From Cunninghamia lanceolata (taxonomy: Eukaryota; Streptophyta; Pinopsida; Cupressales; Cupressaceae), in contig BSBN01001017.1 in NCBI GenBank assembly GCA_027924645.1, positions 13,248,501 through 13,312,500 of the forward strand: a DNA stretch of 64,000 nucleotides. The letters are read 5' to 3'. A program made the translations under genes and the position numbers. The notes beneath the pieces are model-generated. The model searched no databases. It saw only the letters and a list, made by a program, of their open reading frames with translations, and was not told the origin of the DNA. Within the stretch, counting starts at the first letter, position 1. The number at the start of each line of letters is the position of its first letter. Positions 13,363 to 26,899 of the stretch are shown one piece after another.

Positions 13363-16300
13363 TGTAGTGACCCTCCATTCTCACCTTGGATGAGCAGGTG
13401 GTTGGGCTAAGGAGCATGAAGAGGAAGGTAAGATACTCAGAATGATTAGGGTATGATAGACATGTTGATGGTAGGCTTACTGTTATGATGTAGTTGAGGA
13501 CAATCATTGATGTTTACTATGATGACACTATTGATACTTTATGATTAATACATTATGCTTATGTTGTGATTAGTTATAGGTTAATTGATTATATAAATTA
13601 GTTTTACTACGTGATTAATGTGATTATCTGTCTATGTGTTATCTGGTTGTTTAGTTACTAATGAATTTGTTTAATGTGGATATTTGTGATGTGTTTTGTG
13701 AAGGGAGAGTGTAGTATTACTCATAATGAGTACCCTACTAAGCTGCAATTCCCTGTCACTATGTGTCTGCTTGGATTATTATATGTATGTATTCGACACT
13801 TTTGTTTGTTACATGTTGCAAGTACCAGACATCAACTCCACCTGAATTGGTAGGTCTGAGCATGCCTTCATACCAATGGAAGTTATTGAATGAAGATAAC
13901 ATATGGTCCCCTAGCCTAGCCATCATCTTTGAATAGGATGAGTATCCGGTTGTGTACCATGTCAGTGTTGTCGGTTTGGTAATGATAGTTAGTCATTGTT
14001 GTAGTGGTCTTGCTTTTTGATCTTGCTTAGTAGTCAGGTATAGTTTGACAATTGGGTTATTTTGTTGGTATTGTTTTGGTTATTGTTGCCTTAAAATAAA
14101 ACAATTAGTTATGAAGCATTTTTGTTAAATAAATAAATATATAAATGTCCTTATGTAAATTTAGTTTATGAAAAATATATTATTCTAGAAGTTAAGTTAA
14201 TAAATAATAATAATAATAATAGTAATAAATGTAATTGCAACTAGAGATAAATAAATAAATAATATTTATGTGTTCCCATAAAATATATTTTTCTTGGTCT
14301 GGTTGTAAAATATTAAAAATAGCAAATTGTAAGATATTGTTCATGCAGGAGTTTTTGCCTCTTGTGGGGGGGGAATCTTCTGGAAGATTTTAGGGGATTT
14401 CTTTCTCTAAAAATAGGGAGTTTTTGGGCTATATTTAGGGGGGATTTATCTCTCATAGTAATCTTCAGCAGATGGATCTTTTGGGGGAGAGACTAGTTTG
14501 TGGTTGCAGTAGTTGAACCCGGCATGGAATCTTTAGCCCAGTCAAGCAAGCGAAATCAGGTTCCTTTGGTTCTAATTTTTGTCTCAATTTTCTGTTAAAG
14601 TAAATATATGATTTATGATTTTTCCTATTGATTGTAACTTTCTTGAGAGATTAGAAGCCTTGTTATCAGATCCAATTGTGCATGTCTATATCATTACATT
14701 TCTGGGAATCACTGATTGAAGTGACTGTCTACCTCTCAGCCATTTCGTCTATGTTTTAGCAATCTATTGTGTTAGACATAACTATAGTTTTACGAACTGG
14801 GTTACTCTAAATTTTTGATATATGGTGTACGACTAGTTACCTAAATCTTATCCAAAAATTGTCCATACCCAGTTTAGTATTTTGGAGATATGAATGTTTT
14901 GTGACTGTATACCTCTCAGCCATTTCATCTCTATTTTAACAGTCTGTTACGTTAGCCATAACTTTTTTTTTACGAATTGAGTTCCTCTAAATTTTTGATA
15001 TATGGTGCACAACCTAGTTAACTAAATCATATCCAAAAATCATCCATACTTAGTTTGTTGTTTTAGAGATATGAATTTTTTTTCACTGTCTACATTTCAC
15101 CTGTTTCTTCTCTGTTAATACAGTTAGTTGCGTCACCAATAACTCTAGATTTTTGAATTGGGTTTCTCTGAAATATTAATATAAGATTCAGCTCTTACCT
15201 ATTAAAACTATATCCAAAAAAGTTAGCATTACCCAGTTTGCCAATTCAGAGATATGTATCAATTAGTGACAGACATTCCTATGCCATCTTGATTGTTGTT
15301 ATTAAATCTACAAATCCATTCTGTGCATATCCTTTAATCATTACATTCCATAATTTGACATCTCTTTGAGGCAATTTCCTGAACAGTTAATGCACTTTGT
15401 CTATGCTCTCACTTTTGCATACATGTCTACTAGAGCATTTCCTTTTCGAAGTCTCTTATCATTATCAAAACATTCTATATTTATATTCTTTCTGATATAG
15501 TATTTGTTCTTGCATATCTTAATTGTTCATATTAGTATGTTTCTTTCTTAGTGGTTTATTTTACTGCTTATGAACATGATATTTGGTTATCTGAAGACTG
15601 ATTCTTGTTTTTAAGTTCTTTTTTTAGAATTTAAAATTAACAATATAGTCCAATCTGGATATAATAATAGAAACATACCTTAAAAATTTTTGGAAATCAT
15701 ACATGAGGTAATGATTATGAAAATATTCACGTTGGAATTGAATTATATTCTCTTAAATGAATTAGAAATAACATAATGTTTATCAAGTTATATCTTTTAT
15801 CTAAAAATTAGATAATGGTAGAAGGAAAATGAATTAAATTGCATGATAATTTTGAGACTTATTGTGTTTGAAGGGAATAGAATCAACCTAGTTCTAATTT
15901 AAGGTAGAAGTATCAATTTTGGGCTTTAATTAGAAATCATTTAATGATGAGTTGTTGATAATAGTCCATGACTTTCAACTGCTAAATGTTAACCTTGCTA
16001 TTAGTCTAAGTAAGACTCTTAATATTATCTATTACCAATAGCATAGGAATGGATTGAATATTATACTTATGGCACTTATATCATTTGATCATATTAGTAA
16101 CTACTACTAATAATTACAATAATATTGTTCTGCATTGTTGAGATAGATTCATTTTATGTTTGTTGGATGATTGACTATGATTCGAATTAATGTTGCATTC
16201 TTCAAGACCCATTATTAGTGCATCAGATCATATGTTGCATTTGAGGGATCTTAGTTTATGATTTGCATTGGTAAGTGAATGTGATGAGTGACCTTTGAGT

Positions 16301-17824
16301 TTTAATGGTCTCAAGTATTTGCATCATTTAGGGAAATGGTTTCCAGAGGCCTAGGAGGGTATGGTTGTGTGGGGGTTGGCTCTGTGTACATCATGTGAGT
16401 TGAATGGAATGCATTCTTGAATTGTTGCCTCCTATTCATGTTGGAATAACACATGTGCAAGATGGATAATACCATGACCAGTATACTTATTCAGGTGATT
16501 ATGATGACTATGCAAGATGAGTTTGCCTTACTTTGTGTATTGTGAAATGATGAGAATGTGATAGTTCATGCTTGGTTTATGTCTTGGAATAAGGACATAA
16601 GAATTGGTCCCCGTGGTTATGTTATGTATGCAAGAAGGTAAATGCCTTGCATTGTATATGTTACTTGTCATTGTGATGGTAATTTTCTTGTTTGATATTT
16701 TAGGGTCTTCTAGATGCAGGTAGGGGAGTGGCTTTAAATGTGGGGCCGGTGCCCAATGTGGCTGCCAGGATAACCCATTGGAAGTTTTTAATCCAGTGAT
16801 AACTAAATAATAAATTTAGAGGGTTGGGTAGTTTCAACACTAAATAAGATAACTGGATGCATCACCCATGCCTGTAGTGCTCGTTTAGGCTAAGGATGGG
16901 ATGAGAAGGCCATGGTTGGCATGATCAACCTCCTTGTCTCCATGAGAGGATGTGTCAGCTTCACATGTGTCACCCTATGGGGCCGGTGCCTAGAAAGAGG
17001 CTGCCAGGATAACCACAGATGGGGGCCAGTTTTTAGAGAGAGATAGCCTAGATAACCCATGCTAAGACCATGCGATGACACTCTCCCTACTGCAGCCTAG
17101 CATTCCCTAATTGTATTTTCCTCTTTCATTCTGTATTTGCCTCTAGAAGTGTTGTTTGAGTTGCTTGTAATGTTCATTTCAACCAGTGTTGTATTAGAGT
17201 CGTGTGTAGTCCTTGCACCTATTAGCCTATTGACTTCTTATGTGTTTGCTTATTGGAACCTCATTGTTATCTCCTAGCATGGGGGGTGGACCTCAGTGTT
17301 CCACATGGTCAAGTGGTTGTGCATTCTTCCATTGGTTTTCTGGCACCATGGCTCATGTGTAAAGAAGTTTTATCTCATGTTTCTAAATTTGTACCTATAT
17401 TTGAAGATAGATATTTGTACTGTTCGCATCTAGATCTGTGTATTAGTGGAATTCATTATGTAATTTGATGTATTAAAAAAGAAAGAGTTTTCATAACTAT
17501 GAAACTATGTAATTCCTCTTGTAAGATAAACTATTTTATACTTGTAATCTTTAATACAAAATTTGATGTATTATTTGATGTTGTAATCCAAGATGTTGGT
17601 TTAGATTCATTTGATTTTAATTAGTTGAATCATGTATGTTGTTGACTATTGTTAAATTGCAATAATTGCTATAATGTAGCTATGTAATCCCTAGAGATGA
17701 TAGTTTAACTTGATGCTATTAGTCTTTGTTATGTTTTGTTATCATTTCTTCTTTTTAAAAAAAATTCTACATTTTTATTGCTTTAGTTGAACTTATCTCT
17801 AGCGTTGCATGGCAGGGCATTACA
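13363..17824 (+). repeat. 5' LTR of element B (4462 bp)
   Basis: Bounded by the target duplication on the left and the primer-binding site on the right. It holds three tandem copies of an approximately 180-bp unit at 14721-15262 and a GC-richer block at about 16725-17340. It shows the uninterrupted version of the site where the other LTR received the 17.2-kb transposon (about 17695-17720), although it has about 6 extra bases (GTTTAA) there. Confidence 0.93.
14721..15262 (+). repeat. tandem repeat inside LTR B, about 180 bp x 3
   Basis: Units start at 14721, 14901 and about 15082, each opening with a GTGACTGTCTACCTCTCAGC-like string and ending with a GGAGATATGAAT-like string. The third unit is more diverged. 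The same triplet is in the 3' LTR at 20651-21195, so it predates the insertion. Confidence 0.88.
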
Positions 17825-19305
17825 TTTGGTATCAGAGCCAGGTTTGCAACATTGAGACCTCTAGATTGTTGTTGTTGCTCTAGGTTAAATGATTTTCTCG
17901 TTGTAGTGAGTTGGTGATAGTACCTCCCACCTATGTGCATTATTATGAAATTAGAAGGTTGATAAGTTTACAGACTTGCTCTTTAAGAAATGAATTCTTT
18001 ATGTCCTATTTGCTTATGTGTCTACGATGTATTCTTTCTTCTTCATTTATGAAAATGTGATGATATATTTGCCAATATGAATTTCCTGAATGATAGTGCA
18101 TGTAATTAAGTATTGGAATGACTTAATCATTTGGTGAGTCATGTGGTGGTGTGATGTTGTCATGTACGGGGTATCTTTTTGAGGTTTCTCGATAATCTAT
18201 ATCTAACCCCTAGTTGGTCATGACCTCATATGGAAGAATTGCTATGATTTATGAAAGTTATTATTATTGTATGCATGTGTGAGAACCGTGTGCAGGGATA
18301 AAAAATTGGAGTTTACGTTGGACCCATAAGATCATTAATGTAATATTGTAAGCCAATTATAGTTATCAATTATTCTTGTGTGTGACATCATACATGTCCT
18401 ATGTAAATATCTTCTTGCATAAGGAAGTAATTGCATATTTTCATAGTTTAGTAAAAAGAAATTATATTGCATTAAAGATAGGAAATCTTTGTATAAATGA
18501 TGATTAGATATGAGAATGTAGTTAACTTTATTATCTATGTGTATGGTGTACATTCTCTAATGCATTCTGGACCTTGTGTCCTTGAGTGTTGTGTAGTGGA
18601 TACTCCCTTTTTGTAGCTAAAATAAGTCACATCGTGATGTGAATTTGTTTTGTAATTTGGTTGTTTTAAAAATTTTGACAGTTGTTTCATGTGTTATAGG
18701 GGTTTAACAATGAATCTTCTTTCTTTGAACTTTCTTATGATAGGAATGGTCACTAAAACTCTTTTCTTTATACTTGATTTATTGTTGAAAATTGGTGGCA
18801 TTTTGTGACTTAAGATTGAATTTGATTATTTTCCCACTTGGGTTTGCATTTTTTTAAAAATCTCTATGGTGGCTATTCTGAATGTTTGTTTCTGTTGGCC
18901 CCAATTTGTGTTAAGCATTGTTTCTGTCATGTTCATGTCGAACCTCTGATAGTATGTTTGAGGGAGGACTCCACGAAGAATTGTACTTTGCATGGTTGGT
19001 GATTAGTCAGTAGCATAGTGGAAATAGTTATGAGATGTATTCTCCCTGATTATATGGGAATGCAATTCTCGAAATTGTATGAAATTTCTAAAACATGAGT
19101 GATTAGATATAAGTAGATCACATGATATGCCTTAAAGGTAAAGAATTAATGTTCTTCTTATTTTTATGGAACGATTGTGCCTCTTTTATGAACAACTGCT
19201 TAATATGGATGCGTATGTAGGCAATAGAAAGTTGCAATACTAATATGTTATGTTTCCACCCTAGTCTGTGACATCTAAGAGGAAGTCAAGTTTTAGGCAA
19301 GAGGA
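17825..19305 (+). other. internal domain of element B, non-coding
   Basis: This 1481-bp interior has no retrotransposon protein signature in any frame. It shares extended similarity with the interior of A, for example near 17850-18010 and 18540-19300. The segment before the 3' LTR is a weak polypurine tract interrupted by pyrimidines. Confidence 0.8.
17827..17840 (+). other. primer-binding site, initiator tRNA-Met type (element B)
   Basis: TGGTATCAGAGCCA lies two bases after the end of the 5' LTR, identical in sequence and spacing to element A. Confidence 0.93.
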
Positions 19306-20650
19306 TGTAGTGCCCCTCCATTTTCACCTTGGATGAGCAAGTGGTTGGGCTAAGGAGCATGAAGAGGAAGGTAAGATACTTGGAATGCTTAGAATATGAT
19401 AGACATGTTGATGGTAGGCTTACTGTTATGATGTAGTTGAGGACACTCATTGATGTTTACTATGATGACAGTGTTGATACTTTATGATTAATACATTATG
19501 CTTATGTTGTAATCAGTTATAGGTTAATTGATTATGTAAATTAGTTTTACTACGTGATTAATGTGATTATCTTTCTATGTGTTATCTAGTTGTTTAGTTA
19601 CTAATGAATTTGTTTAATGTGGATATTTGAGATGCATTTTGTGAAGGGACAGTGTAGTATTACTCATCATGAGAATCCTACTACCTTACGATTCCTTGTC
19701 ACTATGTGCCTGCTTGGATGATTATATGTATGTATTTGATACTTTTGTTTGCTGCAGGTTGTAGTTCCCAGGCATTGACTCCACCTGAATTGGCAGGTCT
19801 GAGTGTGCCTTCATACCATTGGAAGTTGTTGAATGGAGATAACATATGGTCCCCTAGCCTAGCCATCATCCTTGAAGAGGATGAGTATCCGGTTGTGTAC
19901 CCTGTCAGTGTTGTCAGTTTGGTCATGATAGTTAGTCATTGTTGTGGTGGTCTTGCTTTCCGATCTTGCTTAGTAGTCAGGTATAGTTTGATAGTTGGGT
20001 TATTTTGTTGGTATTGTTTTGGTTATTATTACCTTAAAATAAAATAATTAGTTATGAAGTATTTTTGTTAAATAAATAAATCTAGAAATGTCTTTATGTA
20101 AATTTAGTTTATGAAAAATATATTATTCTAGAAGTTAATAAATAAAAATAGTAGTAATAAATGTAATTGCAACTAGAGATAAATAAATAAATAATATTTA
20201 TGTGTTGTCATAGAATATATTTATCTTGGTCTGGTTGTAATGTTAAAAATAGAAAACTGTAAGATATTGTTCATGCAGGAGTTTTTGCCTCTTGTGGGGG
20301 GAAATCTTCTAGAAGATTTTAGGGGATTTCTTTCTCTAAAAATAAGGAGTTTTTGGGCTGTATTTAGGGGGGGATTTCTCTCTCATAATAATCTTTAGTA
20401 GATGGAACTTTTGGGGGAGAGACTGGTTTGTGGCTGCAGTAGTTGAACCCGGCATCGAATCTTTAGCGAAGTCAAGCAAGTGAAATCAGGTACCTTTAGT
20501 TCTAATTTATGTCTCAATTTTCTGTTGAAGCAAATATTTGTTTTATGATTTTCCTTGTTGATTTTAATTTGCTTAAGAGATTAGAAGCCTTATTATCAGA
20601 TCCAATTGTGCATGTCTGTATCATTACATTTATGGGAATCACTGATTGAA

Positions 20651-21195
20651 GTGACTATCTACCTCTCAGTGATTTTGTCTTTGTTTTAGCAGTCTATTAC
20701 GTTAGCCATAACTTTAGTTTTACGAACTGGGTTCCTCTAAATTTTTGATATATGGTGCACGACCTAGTTAGCTAAACCATATCCAAACATAGTCTATATC
20801 CAGTTTGTCGTTTTGTATATATGAATGTTTTGTGACTGTATACCTCTCAGCCATTTCGTCTCTATTTTAGTAGTCTGTTACGTTAGCCATAACTTTATTT
20901 TTACAAACTGGGTTCCTCTAAATTTTGATATATGGTGCACGACCTAGTTACCTAAAGAATACCCAAAAAATGTCCATACCCAGTTTGTCATTTTGGAGAT
21001 ATGAATATTTTTTTGACTATCTACATTTCACCTATTTCATCTCTATTAAAACAGTTAGTTGCATCACCAATAACTCTATATTTTTGAATTGGGTTTCTCT
21101 GAAATTTTAATATAAGATTCAGCTCTTACCTATGAAAACTATATCCAAAAAAGTTAGCATTACCCAGTTTGCCAATTCAGAGATATGTATCAATT
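20651..21195 (+). repeat. tandem repeat inside 3' LTR B, about 180 bp x 3
   Basis: The counterpart of 14721-15262, with units starting near 20651, 20831 and 21012. Confidence 0.85.
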
Positions 21196-23599
21196 AGTGA
21201 CAGACATTCCTATGCCATCTTGATTGTTGTTATTAAATCTACAAATTCATTCTGTTCATATCCTTTAATCATTGCATTCCATAATTTGACATCTCTTTGA
21301 GGCAATTTGCTAAACAGTTAATGCACTTTCTTTGTGCTCTCACTTTTGCATACATGTCTACTAGAGCATTTCCTTTTCAAAGTCTCTTATCATTATCAAA
21401 ACATTCTATATTTATATTCTTTCTGATATAGTATCTATTCTTGCATATCTTAATTGTTCATATTAGTATGTTTCTTTCTTAGTGGTTTATTTTAATGCTT
21501 ATGAACATGATATTTGGTTATCTGAAGACTGATTCTTGTTTTTAAGTTCTTTTTTTAGAATTTAAAATTAACAATATAGTCCAATCTAGATTTAATAATA
21601 GAAACATACCTTAAAAGATTTTGGAAATCATACATGGGGTAATGATTATGAAAATATTCATGTTGGAATTGAATTATATTCTCTTAAATGCATTAGAAAT
21701 AACATAATGTTTATCAAGTTATATCTTTTATCTGAAAATTAGATAATGGTAGAAGGAAAATGAATTAAATTGGATGATAATTTTGAGACTTCTTGTGTAT
21801 TTAATGTAGAAGTATCAATTTTGGGTTTTAATTAGAAATCATTTAATGATGAGTCGTTGATAATAGTCCATGACTTTCAACTACTAAATGTTAACCTTGC
21901 TATTAGTCTAAGTAAGACTCTTAATATTATCTATTGCCAATAGCATAGGAATGGATTGAATATTGTACTTATGGCACTTATATCATTTGATCATATTACT
22001 AACTACTACTAATAGTTAGAATAATATTATTTTGTATTGTTGAGATATATTCACTTTATGTTTGTTGGATGATTGACCATGATTGGAATTAATGTTGCAT
22101 TCTTCAAGACCCATTATTAGTGCATCAAATCATATGTTGCATTTGAGGGATCTTAGTTTATGATGTGCATTGGTAAGTGAATGTGATGTGTGACCTTTGA
22201 GTTTTAATGTCTCAAGTATTTATGTCATTTAGGGAAATGGTTTGCAGAGGCCTAGGAGGGTATGATTGTGTGGGGGTTGGCTCTGTGTACATCATGTGAG
22301 TTGAATGGAATGCATTCTTGAATTGTTGCCTCCTATTCATGTTGGAATAGTACATGTGCAAGATGGATAATACCATGACCAGTATACTTATTCAAGTGGT
22401 TATGATGACTATGCAAGATGAGTTTGCCTTACTTTGTGTATTGTGAAATGATGAGAATGTGATAGTTCATGCTTGGTTTATGTCTTGGAATAAGGACATA
22501 AGAATTGGTCCCCGTGGTTATGTTATGTATGCAAGAAGGTAAATGCCTTGCATTGTATATGTTACTTGTCATTGTGATGGTAATTGTCTTGTTTGATATT
22601 TTAGGGTCTTCTAGATGTAGGTAGGGGAGTGGCTTTCAATGTGGGGCTGGTGCCCAAAGTGGCTGTTGTGATAACCCATTGGAAGTTTTTAATCTAGTGA
22701 TAACTTAATAATAAATTTAGAGGGTTGGGTAATTTCCATACTAAATAAGATAATTGGATGCCTCACCCATGCCTGTAATGCTCGTTCAAGGTAAGGATGG
22801 GATGAGAAGGCTGTGGTTGGCATGATTGAGCTCCTTGTCTCCATGAGAGGATGTGTCAGTTCTGCATGTGTCACCCTATGGGGCCGGTGCCTAGAGAGAG
22901 GCTGCTAGGATAACCATAGATGGGGGGCGGTTTCTAGATAGAGATAGCCTGGATAACCCATGCTAGGATGATGCGATGACACTCTCCCTACTGTAGCCTA
23001 GCACTCCCTAATTGTGTTTTCCTCTTTCATTATGTATTTGCCTCTTGAAGTGTTGTTTGAGTTGGTTGTGGTGTTCATTTCAACCAGTGTTGTATTAAAG
23101 TCATGTGTAGTCCTTGCACCTATTAGCCCATTGACTTCTTGTGTGTTTGCTTAGTGGGACCTCATTGTTATCTCCTAGCACAGGGGGTGGACCTCAGGGT
23201 TCCACATGGTCAGGTGGTTGTGCATTCTTCGATTAGTTTTTTGGCATCGTGGCTCATGTGTAAAGAAGTTGTATCTCATGTTTCCAAATTTCTACCTATA
23301 TTTGAAGATAGATATTTGTACTATTCACATCTAGATCTATGTATCAGTGGAATTCATTATGTAATTTGATGTATTCAAAAAGAAAGAGTTTTCGTAACTA
23401 TGAAACTATGTAATTCCTCTTGTAAGATAAACTATTTTATACTTGTAATCTTTAATGCAAAATTTGATGTATTATCTGATGTTGTAATCCAAGATGTTGG
23501 TTTAGATTCATTTAATTTTAATTGGTTGAATCATGTATGTTGTTGACTGTTGTTAAATTGCAATAATTGCTATAATACAGCTATGTAATCCCTAGAGAT

Positions 23600-23603
23600 G
23601 ATA
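23600..23603 (+). repeat. left target-site duplication GATA of the nested transposon
   Basis: GATA precedes the GGGTAAGTGC terminus and recurs at 40812-40815 after the opposite terminus. Extending to five bases breaks the match, so the duplication is four bases. Confidence 0.85.
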
Positions 23604-23635
23604 GGGTAAGTGCAAAAAGATGGGGGGCCAAAAAG
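23604..23635 (+). repeat. left terminal inverted repeat of the nested transposon
   Basis: 32 bp beginning GGGTAAGTGCAAAAAGATGG; 30 of 32 positions match the reverse complement of 40780-40811. A GTGGCCA heptamer follows at once. Confidence 0.92.
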
Positions 23636-23661
23636 TGGCCAAATTAATTTTAAAAAAAATT

Positions 23662-23705
23662 AAGTCATAACGCGAGCGCATTATAACGTGCTTGCGTTAT
23701 GACTT
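23662..23705. promoter_or_regulatory. left subterminal palindrome of the nested transposon
   Basis: A 44-bp imperfect palindrome starting AAGTCATAACGCGAGCGC and ending GCTTGCGTTATGACTT, 58 bp from the left end and just upstream of a TATA-like sequence. It is CpG-rich in AT-rich surroundings. A close copy is at 39890-39928 and a weaker one at 39804-39839. Repeated subterminal motifs are typical transposase-binding sites; binding here is inference. Confidence 0.7.
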
Positions 23706-23707
23706 GC

Positions 23708-23715
23708 TATAAATA
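23708..23715 (+). promoter_or_regulatory. candidate TATA box of the companion gene
   Basis: TATAAATA lies 131 bp before the ATG at 23846 and directly after the subterminal palindrome, a layout that would let transposase binding affect expression (inference). Confidence 0.5.
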
Positions 23716-23845
23716 AATAAAAAGTTTGTAATCGTATTTCATTTCTTTCATTCTCCTCTATTCACGCGACCTGCAAACCCTAGAAAGCGCGCTGGCATTT
23801 TGTAAAACTCCATTCAACACAAAAAGCTTATCGATTCGTCGCCAA

Positions 23846-25908
23846 AATGCCACCACAACGTCGAGCACGCCAAAGGAATGAGTTATATTTTTTTTTGTTT
23901 GAATTTGTTTCTAAATAGGTAGGTTTTAATTGATTTTTGATGTATATTTCGTTAATTGTCAAGAAATGTTAATGCACGTCCTCCTCCTCCTCCTCAAAAT
24001 CCACAAAATCCTAAGGAGGAAATACCTGTAGAACAACAACCTCCTCCATCCATTCCTCGACATGCCCCTGGAACACAAGAAAATATAATGGGGCAAATTG
24101 AAAACAACAAAAAATAAATTGAAGATATAATTGCAAGGTTGAAAGATCCTTCCACTTCAACCTTGCATAGGTCCACGCTTGCTGAATCTCTTGATTCTAT
24201 GTTATCAAATGTAGATTCAATTAGCAAGCAAATAACTAGTTGGATGGATAAGAGGAGAGATTTTAGAGATTATTATGCAGACAAGCTGTCATACCAAGAT
24301 GTGAAAAAATTGCAAATCACAAAATTAGACTTGTGTTCCATTTTCACAAACCCACAAACAAATCAACCTCCACCTATTACATGCAAGAGGTTCCCTATCC
24401 ATTGGTGTAACAACCAAGCGATAAGGGACAATTTTGGGCAGAGGTGTTGGATGGTTTTTGACCATCCTCCATGCAATAATAATGAGGTCCCACAATACTT
24501 TTTGAGGAAACTCTACTGCAAGTTTGTCCTCAATAAAGTGCCAAACTATTTTGATATGCGGGACTTCCAGGGTAGAGGTGGGGGGTCAGCACAAGATAGA
24601 CCAGGGGCATGTCTTGACCCACAGCGGGTAGTGAGATGAGTAATCAGTAGACCAGCCCACGAGCATGTTTCTATCCCTTCCATTGTCAAGGAGAGTGTTG
24701 AGGTCGATACACTTCAGTCCATTAGTGCCTTGACCCAGAGCATCATAGAACATGTCGGTCCTGCAACACAGAGTGGGTTGGGAGATAGTGCGAGGAGCAG
24801 GGTCCCACCCCATACTTGTCAGACTTGTGGGTCAGCCTGTTGTTATGACCCCACGGATAGTCAGGACACAGGTGCATAGGCTACATCTACAGCTGAGCAG
24901 ATGGTGATGACAGATACCCTCCTAAGTGAGACTTTCGGCCTTGATACTCAAGTAAATATTAGCAAGTTTATTGAATTTAATTTATTAAATTTCATTTTTG
25001 AAATGCAAGAATAACTAATTTAAATTGATGATTTTAATAAAATTTTAGGGTCATAGCATCAATGCAGTTTTTAGTGGTTCTCCACCTGCATTTTACACTA
25101 GATCATCTACTGTCGAGGTATGTAACTAGTAAACAATTATAAATATTACATGTGAATAGCATCATTATATGAATGGTATTCTAATATCTGATTTTGGATG
25201 TTGAATAGGTTAATACTGTAGATTTCACGTCAACACCTGCCAGCGGTAATAAAATAAATAGTTTAATGAATGAATTGTACTTACTAGATTTTTGTATGTT
25301 ACTTGTGTGCTTTATTGTGTGTACTTCCATGTTTAGATGAATGTGTGTGTATGTTAGGAGCCATGATTTGCATCACTATTATAGTTTTCGTAATTGAATG
25401 ATGTTGTTTTATTTCTAGATGATGCAGGCTGCGGAGACACCTCCCCATGTTCATAGGGCAATGGAGCAGGGTGTGGCCTCTGCGATTCATAGCTCCATGG
25501 CATTGACAGGGGTATGAGGCAGATTAGTAAATTTCAATTTACATTCATTGTTATAGTTGTCTATTTTTAAAAAATTAAAAGATTATTGATTTGAAGTTTA
25601 ATTTCTATCTAGATGGTTTGTATAGGACATGACATCACCATGGCCTATTCTTGCTACTGAGGCAAGTGAGGAGACAGATTATATGTTAGCGGTAAGTGAT
25701 TATTTTGTTAAATATTTCATTTTTATAACATGTAATTTCTATATATTAATGTCTATACTTTTTATTGTAACAGGTAAAGATGCAGGAAGAACTAAATAGG
25801 AGGAGCAGCCCTCGGGTTTGTAGTAGACCACCCACATGCGCGTCTCCATCCCCTAGAAGATCAAAGGCTGCCCGTGATCTATTCTCTTCACCAGTTAGAG
25901 GGGAATGA
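23846..25908 (+). pseudogene. decayed multi-exon companion gene of the transposon, unknown family
   Basis: I do not recognise the family. An ATG at 23846 opens MPPQRRARQRN; the link to the next coding block is unresolved. From about 23965 a Pro-rich then alpha-helical reading frame runs to a splice donor at 24952, containing the longest open stretch (24139-24636), which reads ...STLAESLDSMLSNVDSISKQ and later GQRCWMVFDHPPCNNNEVP. Further blocks with good AG/GT borders are 25049-25117, 25209-25245, 25419-25511, 25626-25691 and 25774-25908, the last ending RSKAARDLFSSPVRGE and a stop; all but the 25245/25419 junction are in phase. Three in-frame stops (TAA 24115, TGA 24637, TAG 24877) are each one C-to-T change from CAA, CGA or CAG. 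It is probably a transposon-borne accessory protein; a captured host gene is the alternative. Confidence 0.6.
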
Positions 25909-26899
25909 CTTTTTATTGTGTTCCTCTGTTGTCTGTCTATATGGCATTTGTGGACATATATTTTGTATTGTATATAGTTGACATTGTATGCCTATATGGC
26001 ATTCTTGTAAGCCTATATGGCTATTTTGTATATATGTTATACTTATATCGACAGATATTGATGTATGCCTATATGGATATTTGGTTAATACAAATCTTTT
26101 TTATTGATTGCGTCCATACTTGCATTATAAATTCACATTTGAATGGATATTTGTAGATGGCTACTTCAAATATTTAAAGTCCAATTGTATTACATAGGAT
26201 GTTTGTTGATCCAATAAGCTAGCTATTGTTATTCAAGTATCACCTAAACCTCATTTTGGAACTAAAAGATAAAAGTTGTATTTAAAAAAAAAATGAATCA
26301 TCATGTTGAACATAAAATATTAATATTCTTTATGAGTAGCATAGAATGTCAACTATATGCAATACAAAAAAATGAATCATCATGTTATTCTTTATGTTTG
26401 AGATCTTGAAAATGACTAAGTCTGGTAGCTTGATATCCTGAAACAATAGGATGAATAATCAAGTCATTAGGATGATTGCGCCTTGAGAAAAAGTCATTAA
26501 GATGAGCGCCTAAAGGAGACTTTCTTAAACATTCAAACATTGAGCAACAAGCATGAAGGGTTAAGGCGCAATTTGCAACTCATAAAGCCTCAAAAGGGCA
26601 CCCAACTTAGAGAGAGCATTCATTTAAGACAAGGTGCCCATTGACACCTATTCCACCATAAAAGTGCGCCTAAGGTGGAAGGAGAACAAGCCTCTAGTAA
26701 GTGAAGCGCACCTATTGTCTAAACCACTTCATTATGGCACCCTAGCATGAGGAGGAGTATATAAGTCAATAGGAAATGGTGCCTATAATGCAAATGAAGG
26801 ACTAAGTGGCATTTTCAATAAGCATCAATTCACCTTGAGCTTTCAATAAATACATCAAATTGAGGCCCATAAGCCTAGGCACCCTTTGCGTGTAAAAGA
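25909..26899. other. non-coding stretch inside the transposon
   Basis: AT-rich DNA with a local cluster of TATATGG- and TGTATGCCTATATGG-like strings at 25930-26080, then sequence peppered with GCGCC motifs. No gene is supported. Confidence 0.5.
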
